A DNA stretch of 21,383 bases from CAYLUN01 sp964386865 (GTDB taxonomy: Bacteria > Verrucomicrobiota > Kiritimatiellia > RFP12 > UBA1067). This document shows positions 15,808-21,383 of this stretch, in pieces (position 1 is the first letter of the stretch; the number at the start of each line of letters is the position of its first letter). The DNA lies in contig CAYLUN010000088.1 in the NCBI GenBank assembly GCA_964386865.1, positions 1 to 21,383 on the forward strand, given 5' to 3'. The position numbers and the translations under genes were made by a program. The notes beneath the pieces are model-generated. The model ran no database searches. It saw nothing but the letters and a program-made list of their open reading frames with translations, and was not told the DNA's origin.

Positions 15808-18800
15808 ATGAATAATATCACCCGCTTGTTCCCGCTTCTCCTCGCCGCCGCCTTGTACGTGCCGCTCAATCAGGCTCACGCACAGAACACGGACGGCTCC
15901 GCCACCTTTACTGTGACCACCATCAATTATGCCGCCGACTATGACCCGAAGCACGTCACCGTCGTCTGGGTCGTCGACGGCAGCGGCACGTTCGTCAAGA
16001 CGCTCTGCCGCTATGCGGTCTCACGCATCGGCTACCTGTATAAATGGGCCGCCGACCGCGGCACTTACACCGGCGTCGACGGTGTCGCCACCTCGACCCT
16101 GGCTACCCAGCCGCAAACCCACACCGTCAGGTGGGACTGCCGCAGAACGAACGGCCTGATCGCGGCCGACGGCACCTACAACTTCCGCGCGGAGTACACC
16201 AGCAACAACGCGCAGGGGCCGTACATGGCGAACAACTGCCTGTTCGTCAAGGGAGCGAGCGCCGTCACGACGAATTTTCCCAACTACAGCAATGCGAGCG
16301 GACAGTTCACGTCCCTGTCGCTCACCTACACGCCGTTCAACGAGGTGGCGGTCATGGGCTTCACGCCCAACTCGGGGGTCATCAACTCGAATGTCGCCGT
16401 CGTCGTGACCGTCACCAATCAAACGTTCAACACGCTTTCCTTCAGCGTGGCGGTCAGCAACGTCACATCGGGCCTGCTGATCGGCACGCTGCCCGTTACC
16501 GCGCTCCCCAGCAGGGCGCGCACCAACCTGACCTTCAACTGGAATACGACGGGCCTCGCTGAGAACACCTACCAAGTGCGCGCGGTCTCCTCTAAACTGG
16601 CATCCGAAACCAACACCGCGAACAACGTCTACAGCGGCACCATCACGCTTTCGACCGCCACCGCCGGCGACCTCGCCGTAACCAGCCTGACCCCCTCGGC
16701 GGGGATCATCGACGGCACCGTGCCGCTCCGCGTGACGGTCACCAACAAGACCGCCTCCCTTGCCGGCGCCTTCCTGGTCTCGCTCTCGAACCTGACAGCC
16801 GCCACCTCGATCACGAGCTATTCGAACGCGTGGCGCGTCGCCACCAGCGCCGACGATGCGGAAGAAAACCTCTCCACGCACGCGACCGTCATCAACAGCA
16901 CCGACTTGGAACTGGTCATCGACACCGCCAGCCAGGTCGTCGGCATCCGCTTCCCGGTCGTGTCGATACCCAAGAGCGCCGCGATCAGCACGGCCTTTAT
17001 CCAGTTCACCGACAAGACCGGCGAGAACCTCAACACCGACCCGATCTCGCTGACGATCAAGGGGCAGGCCGCCGACAACGCCGCCACGTTTGCGGCAACG
17101 GCCTCGAACATCTCCTCCCGCCCCGACACTGCCGCGTCGGTCGCGTGGGTGCCGCCGACCTGGGCGGACGCCGCCGCCGGCCCCGACCAGCGCACGCCGG
17201 AACTGAAAAGCCTCGTGCAGGAAATCGTTGACCGCGCGGGCTGGGCCAGCGGCAACGCCCTCGCCTTCAAGATCACCGGTTCCGGCTCGCGCCGGGCCTG
17301 GGCTAATGACGGTAGCCCCGCCAACGCGCCGCTCCTGATCGTCAAGTGGACCACAGCCTCGTCCCTGATCGCCACCCAGCAGGTCGCTTCGCTGGCCCCC
17401 TCGGCCGCAACGAACCTGACCTTCTCGTGGAACACGTCTGGCATCACGGTCGGCGTCTACCGGGTCGTGGCGCAGGCCGGCCCGCTCGCCTCGGAGACCT
17501 ACACCTCCGACAACACGCTGACCAATGAGGTTGCGCTGCGCGAAGCCCTCCATGACCTCGCCGTGCGCGCCATCGCCGTCGCCTCCATGATCCCGCCGAA
17601 CGTGGTCACGAACGTCCTCGTCGCCGTCACCAACAGGGGCGACGTCGCCGAGACCTTCACCCACACGCTGCGGGACGTCACCGCCGCGCCCATTCTGATC
17701 GGTACGCGCGTCGTCACCAATCTCGCGGCCTACGCGGGCACCAACGTGACCTTCTCATGGAACACGGCCACCAATGCGACCTTCACGCTCGGCTACCACA
17801 CCCTCCAGGCCGACATCGCCGCCGTCGCGGGCGAAACCGACCTCTCGAACAACACCAACAGCTTGCAGGTGATCATCGCCACCGGTCTCACCACCAACGC
17901 GCTGGTCGCCAAGAATGCGACCTGGAAATACCTCGACAAGGGCCTCGACATCTCCGGCGCGCCGTGGAAAACGACCGACTACTACGACGGTTTCTGGAGC
18001 TCCGGGCCTTCACCTCTCGGCTACGGCCTCGCAAACATCGCGACCGCCATCGGCTATGGAGGCGTCGCCTCCAACCGCTATGCAACCTCCTACTTCCGGC
18101 GTGAGTTCACGATGGACTTCACGCCGTTGTCGATCACCGGCCGCCTGCTGCGGACCCACGGCGCGATCCTCTACCTGAACGGCGTCGAAATCGCACGCCA
18201 AAACATGCCCGACGGCGCGGTGGCGTACTCGACACCCGCCTCCGGCATCGTGACGGGCGCGAGCGCCACCAACTATTTCGGGTTTGTCATCGCGCCCGGC
18301 AACGTGGTCGTGGGCCGTAACCTGCTGACCGCCGAGCTTCACCTCGCCGCCGTCACGAACACGACGGCGGGGTTCGCCCTCGAACTGACCTCGGTCAACC
18401 CCACCATTCCGCCACAGTCTGTCATCGCCCCGTCCGCGCTCACGCCCGACGGGTCGGCGCAGTCCGGCGATGCGGCTGGTGTCACTGTCACCCTCAGCAA
18501 CACGGGCAATGTCGCCGCCTCCTGCCTCGTGCTGATCAGAGACTCGGCCACCGGCGCGGTGCTCGGCTCGCAGACGGCGGGCCCGCTCGTGCCCGGCGAA
18601 ACCGTCACGGTTCAACTCACCCTCTCAACCTTCGGCGCGACCACGGGCAGCCGCACGCTACAGGCAGTCACCGTCTGCAACGGCGTCACGAATCTGGCGA
18701 CCGTCGCGACCGCTCCTTTCACGCTCGCTCCCCCCGACTTCGCGCCCCGCACCGTGGACGCCGCCGGCTCGATCGGCGGACGCTGCAACGCGGTGGCCGC

Positions 18801-20892
18801 CTCGGGCAGCACCGTGTTCCTCGGCTGTGGCGCCACGCTCGAAGCGTGGGACGCCTCGAACCCGGCGGCGCCCGTGCGCAAGGCCATCGTGCGCCTGCCC
18901 GGCATCATCGAAGACCTCGCGGCCTCGAACGGCTGGGCCTACGCGGCCACCGGCGCGTCCGGTGTACAGATCGTCGATGCCTCCTCGGCCACACAGCTCC
19001 TGCACCGCGCCACGTTCAACACCACGGGGCACGCCCGCCGCCTCGCGCTCGCGGGCAGCCTGCTCTACGTCGCCGACGTGCTCGGCGGCGTGCGCGTGCT
19101 CAACGTCTCCTCGCCGGCCGCGCCGACGCTGGCGGGGGCGTACCAGACGACGGGGCCCGCGCAGGCCCTCGCCTACGCCTCTCCGCGCCTGCTGGTGCTC
19201 GACGGCCAGCGCGGCCTACAGAACCTCCACGCCGCGAACCCCGCCGCCCTGAGCCTCACCGGCTCATACAGCCGCGTCACAGCCGGCCTCGCGCTCGCCG
19301 CCGTCTCCGGCGCGGCGCTGGTATCCGACGCCAATGGCGGCCTCTACCGAGTCAGCACCGCCACGCCAACCAACCTGACGGCCGTGACCAACGCGCTCCT
19401 GCCCGCCGCCGGACTAAGCCTTGCGACCTCCGGTTCCGCGCTCTACGTGGCGGCCGGCGCTCAGGGCCTGCTCACCCTCAGCGCGGCGACGCTGGCGACG
19501 TCGGCCACCACCGACGTGGGCGGCGACGCCTCGGACGTGGCTGTCGCCGGCAGCACGCTCTACGTAGCCGCAGGCTTCGGCGGCGCCCGCGCGCTGAACA
19601 TCGCCTCCCCGCTCGCGCCCGTCCCGCTGGGCACCTTCGCGACCGGCTCGCGCGGGTCGGACGCGGCGGCCTCGGGCTCGACGCTCTACGTGGCCGCCGA
19701 TGAGGGCGGGCTCCAGATCCATCGGCTACAGAATCTGGCCCTGCCGACTCTGCTGGGCACCATCCCTTCGCTCAGCAACTCACGCTGCGTGGCGGTCGCT
19801 TACCCGCGCCTCTTCGTGGCGAAAGGGTACACCGGCCTAGAGGTTTTCAGCATCGCCAACCCCGCCGCGCCCGCCTTGCTCGGCAGCTATGCGGCGTCCT
19901 CCCTGTCGCACATCCGCCGAATCGCCGTGGCGGGCGACCGCGTGGTCATCACCGACGGCAAGACCGTCGAGTTGCTCTCGGTCGCCAACCCCGCCGCGCC
20001 GGCGCTGCTCGCGTCGCACCAGCCCGGCGGCTTCGTCTTCGGCCTTGCCGCCATCGGCGGCGAGGTTTACGCGGCCTGCGGCGGCGCGGGGCTCAAGGCG
20101 CTGCGCATGGACACGCTGGCCGAGGACGCGACCTACGCCACGCCCGGCCCCGCCACCGGCGTGGCGGCCGTCAGCAACCGCCTCACCGTGGCCTGCGGCC
20201 CGGCCGGCTGGCTGACCCTCAACATCGACAACGCCGCCAACCCCGTGCTTGTGAAGGCCACGCCCGGACGCTCGCTCTATGACGCCGCCGCCGCCGGAAA
20301 CCTCGTCTACCTCGCCGACGGCGCGCGCACCGCGCTGGTGGCGAACGTCTCCGCCCCGCTCACGCCCGTCGCCAGCGCGGCCTTCGGCAATCTGACCCAG
20401 GCCCTGCGCGTGCGTGCGGTAAGCGGACTGATGATCACGGCGGAGGACGAAGCCGGCCTGGCCATTCTCAACGCCAGCCCCGACGACATCAACCTCAACG
20501 GCATCTCGGACGAATGGGAGCAACAGATCGTCGACGCCAGCGTGCAGACCAACGGCCCCGTGCGCTCGGTGCTAGACGTCAACCTACAGTCGGTCGGGCC
20601 GAACAGCTACACGTATTACCAGAGCTATCTGGCGGGCCTGACCCCGGCCGACCCGAGCTCGGTGCTGGCCCTCAGCGCGGTGACGCCGGCTCCGAGCGGA
20701 AGCAACCAGATCACGATCCAGTGGCGCAGCGTGGCGGGCAAGCGCTACACGCTTTACAGGAGCGAGGATCTGGCGGGCGCGTTCACGGCCATACCCGGCG
20801 CAACGGGCATCGTGGCGACGGGCGCGCTGACCAGCTATGCCGACAGCATGACCTCCGCCCGCGCGTTCTACATGGTCGTGCTGACACCGTAA
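15808..20892 (+). CDS. Giant secreted modular protein with LVIVD beta-propellers (hydrogenase-cassette paralog 2)
   Basis: This 1694-residue protein has a Sec signal peptide ending near AHAQ/NT. Modules are: a DUF2271/FlgD-Ig-like domain (about 27-170), CARDB-like repeats (from 178 and 288), a roughly 180-residue beta domain inserted inside the second CARDB (about 337-515; contains LELVIDTASQVVGIRF and EIVDRAGWASGNALAF), and the rest of that CARDB. A third CARDB (about 581-690), a jelly-roll-like domain starting WKYLDKG (about 706-865) and a fourth CARDB follow. Then come 14 LVIVD-type repeats (about 976-1556), enough for two seven-bladed propellers. The C-terminus has a DDINLNGISDEWE loop and a small beta domain ending FYMVVLTP. 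No heme or Fe-S motif is seen. The gene starts 16 bp after the protease stop, so it is in the hydrogenase operon. It is paralogous to the product of 128-5734, but lacks that protein's acidic tail and has the extra inserted domain. Function is unknown. Confidence 0.85.
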   Translation: MNNITRLFPLLLAAALYVPLNQAHAQNTDGSATFTVTTINYAADYDPKHVTVVWVVDGSGTFVKTLCRYAVSRIGYLYKWAADRGTYTGVDGVATSTLATQPQTHTVRWDCRRTNGLIAADGTYNFRAEYTSNNAQGPYMANNCLFVKGASAVTTNFPNYSNASGQFTSLSLTYTPFNEVAVMGFTPNSGVINSNVAVVVTVTNQTFNTLSFSVAVSNVTSGLLIGTLPVTALPSRARTNLTFNWNTTGLAENTYQVRAVSSKLASETNTANNVYSGTITLSTATAGDLAVTSLTPSAGIIDGTVPLRVTVTNKTASLAGAFLVSLSNLTAATSITSYSNAWRVATSADDAEENLSTHATVINSTDLELVIDTASQVVGIRFPVVSIPKSAAISTAFIQFTDKTGENLNTDPISLTIKGQAADNAATFAATASNISSRPDTAASVAWVPPTWADAAAGPDQRTPELKSLVQEIVDRAGWASGNALAFKITGSGSRRAWANDGSPANAPLLIVKWTTASSLIATQQVASLAPSAATNLTFSWNTSGITVGVYRVVAQAGPLASETYTSDNTLTNEVALREALHDLAVRAIAVASMIPPNVVTNVLVAVTNRGDVAETFTHTLRDVTAAPILIGTRVVTNLAAYAGTNVTFSWNTATNATFTLGYHTLQADIAAVAGETDLSNNTNSLQVIIATGLTTNALVAKNATWKYLDKGLDISGAPWKTTDYYDGFWSSGPSPLGYGLANIATAIGYGGVASNRYATSYFRREFTMDFTPLSITGRLLRTHGAILYLNGVEIARQNMPDGAVAYSTPASGIVTGASATNYFGFVIAPGNVVVGRNLLTAELHLAAVTNTTAGFALELTSVNPTIPPQSVIAPSALTPDGSAQSGDAAGVTVTLSNTGNVAASCLVLIRDSATGAVLGSQTAGPLVPGETVTVQLTLSTFGATTGSRTLQAVTVCNGVTNLATVATAPFTLAPPDFAPRTVDAAGSIGGRCNAVAASGSTVFLGCGATLEAWDASNPAAPVRKAIVRLPGIIEDLAASNGWAYAATGASGVQIVDASSATQLLHRATFNTTGHARRLALAGSLLYVADVLGGVRVLNVSSPAAPTLAGAYQTTGPAQALAYASPRLLVLDGQRGLQNLHAANPAALSLTGSYSRVTAGLALAAVSGAALVSDANGGLYRVSTATPTNLTAVTNALLPAAGLSLATSGSALYVAAGAQGLLTLSAATLATSATTDVGGDASDVAVAGSTLYVAAGFGGARALNIASPLAPVPLGTFATGSRGSDAAASGSTLYVAADEGGLQIHRLQNLALPTLLGTIPSLSNSRCVAVAYPRLFVAKGYTGLEVFSIANPAAPALLGSYAASSLSHIRRIAVAGDRVVITDGKTVELLSVANPAAPALLASHQPGGFVFGLAAIGGEVYAACGGAGLKALRMDTLAEDATYATPGPATGVAAVSNRLTVACGPAGWLTLNIDNAANPVLVKATPGRSLYDAAAAGNLVYLADGARTALVANVSAPLTPVASAAFGNLTQALRVRAVSGLMITAEDEAGLAILNASPDDINLNGISDEWEQQIVDASVQTNGPVRSVLDVNLQSVGPNSYTYYQSYLAGLTPADPSSVLALSAVTPAPSGSNQITIQWRSVAGKRYTLYRSEDLAGAFTAIPGATGIVATGALTSYADSMTSARAFYMVVLTP

Positions 20893-20995
20893 GCAGGCCT
20901 TGGGCGATCGACCGCGGCGCAGGAGCGCACGCCCTGCCGAGTAGCGTACACGTGGTTTTTAGCCGGCGGCGTGACAAGCGGCAGTCACCCGCAAG

Positions 20996-21028
20996 AAAAA
21001 GACCGGAAGCCCTGAAGGCTACCGGTCT
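20996..21028 (-). terminator. Rho-independent terminator of the small lipoprotein gene
   Basis: GACCGG-A-AGCC (21001-21011) pairs with GGCT-A-CCGGTC (21017-21027), with one A/A mismatch and a short CTGAA loop. Five A at 20996-21000 give a T run on the minus strand. It lies 38 bp past the lipoprotein stop. On the plus strand the hairpin is followed only by a weak pyrimidine stretch, but it might also stop transcripts of the converging giant-protein operon, for which I found no other terminator in 20893-20995. Confidence 0.75.
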
Positions 21029-21065
21029 ACTTCTTAACGCGCTGAACGCGCTGGAAAGAACGGCC

Positions 21066-21266
21066 CTATTTCTTAACGGCCTCGTCAACCTTCTTCTGGG
21101 CATCGGCGGCAGCCTTGTCGGCATCCTTGGCGGCAGCTTGAGTCGCCTTGTCAGCCTGCTTGAGGGCGCCGCTCACCTGCTCGGCCGGGGTCGGCGCGGG
21201 TTTCTTGCAGCCCGTGAACGCGACCGCCACAGCGGCCACCATTGCGAACATAATCGCACGCTTCAT
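21066..21266 (-). CDS. Small Ala/Lys-rich lipoprotein (Lpp-like alanine-zipper type)
   Basis: This 66-residue precursor begins MKRAIMFAMV and has lipobox AFTGC, giving lipidated C20. The mature part is about 46 residues, rich in Ala, Lys, Asp and Gln, with Ala spacing suggesting one long helix or coiled coil, and it ends VDEAVKK. Size, helix and terminal lysines recall the Braun-type lipoprotein Lpp, whose C-terminal Lys is joined to peptidoglycan; that function is inference only. ATG 21266 is chosen for the AAAGGAG 7 nt upstream and the proper signal peptide; an upstream in-frame ATG at 21347 gives no signal. After the TAG the same frame continues for 12 codons to a second VKK-stop (21027-21038). 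It is monocistronic, followed by its own terminator, and converges with the hydrogenase operon. Confidence 0.8.
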   Translation of the reverse strand: MKRAIMFAMVAAVAVAFTGCKKPAPTPAEQVSGALKQADKATQAAAKDADKAAADAQKKVDEAVKK

Positions 21267-21383
21267 ATGAGGTCTCCTTTCGTAATCCAGAATGCTTCTC
21301 ACACTCTTTAACCAGTAATCGCTACAGAGTACCAGAATGACCGCCATGAAACAAGCAACCTTCCTGGCAAGGCGGGCGCAAAC
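21267..21383 (-). other. Upstream region of the small lipoprotein gene
   Basis: This should contain the promoter of the lipoprotein gene. I found no convincing -35/-10 pair by eye, only the AAAGGAG ribosome-binding site just before the ATG. No gene is seen to the window edge. Confidence 0.3.

Overview
This is a GC-rich bacterial window with no phage, transposase, rRNA, tRNA or CRISPR that I can recognise. The very large secreted proteins built of CARDB, jelly-roll and beta-propeller modules, and one C-terminal module that pairs an acidic Asn/Asp-rich loop with a 'YLAGLTPADPSSVL' stretch, resemble proteins of the PVC group (Verrucomicrobiota/Kiritimatiellota). That placement is inference, because no taxonomic marker gene is present.

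The window is built around two paralogous [NiFe]-hydrogenase cassettes in inverted orientation. The minus-strand cassette (8269 down to 128) encodes a Tat-exported small subunit, a large subunit and a 1868-residue secreted modular protein. The plus-strand cassette (12845 to 20892) encodes the same three proteins plus a hydrogenase maturation protease between the large subunit and a 1694-residue modular protein. The small subunits are about 87% identical by eye, and both large subunits are exactly 477 residues. Both cassettes are preceded by the same promoter/operator-like element (AGCTT, then TTCATTAC-N6-GTAAT).

The 4.6 kb between the cassettes holds a minus-strand pair: an 18-repeat NHL beta-propeller lipoprotein and a CPBP-family membrane protein lacking the usual catalytic glutamate. 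It also holds a repeat-rich non-coding stretch (8270-8800) with a long hairpin element, a hexamer array and a second copy of an interspersed repeat also found at the left edge. The right end carries a small alanine/lysine-rich lipoprotein gene with its own terminator.

Working model (inference): the hydrogenases act outside the cytoplasmic membrane. Folded small and large subunits would cross together by Tat, and the large subunits' 14-residue C-terminal tails would be removed by the one protease encoded here. No cytochrome b, multiheme cytochrome, ferredoxin-like subunit or C-terminal membrane anchor is encoded. In both cassettes the usual partner position is occupied by a giant Sec-exported protein with 14 LVIVD-type propeller repeats. 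This conserved hydrogenase plus giant propeller protein pairing is the most unusual aspect of the window.
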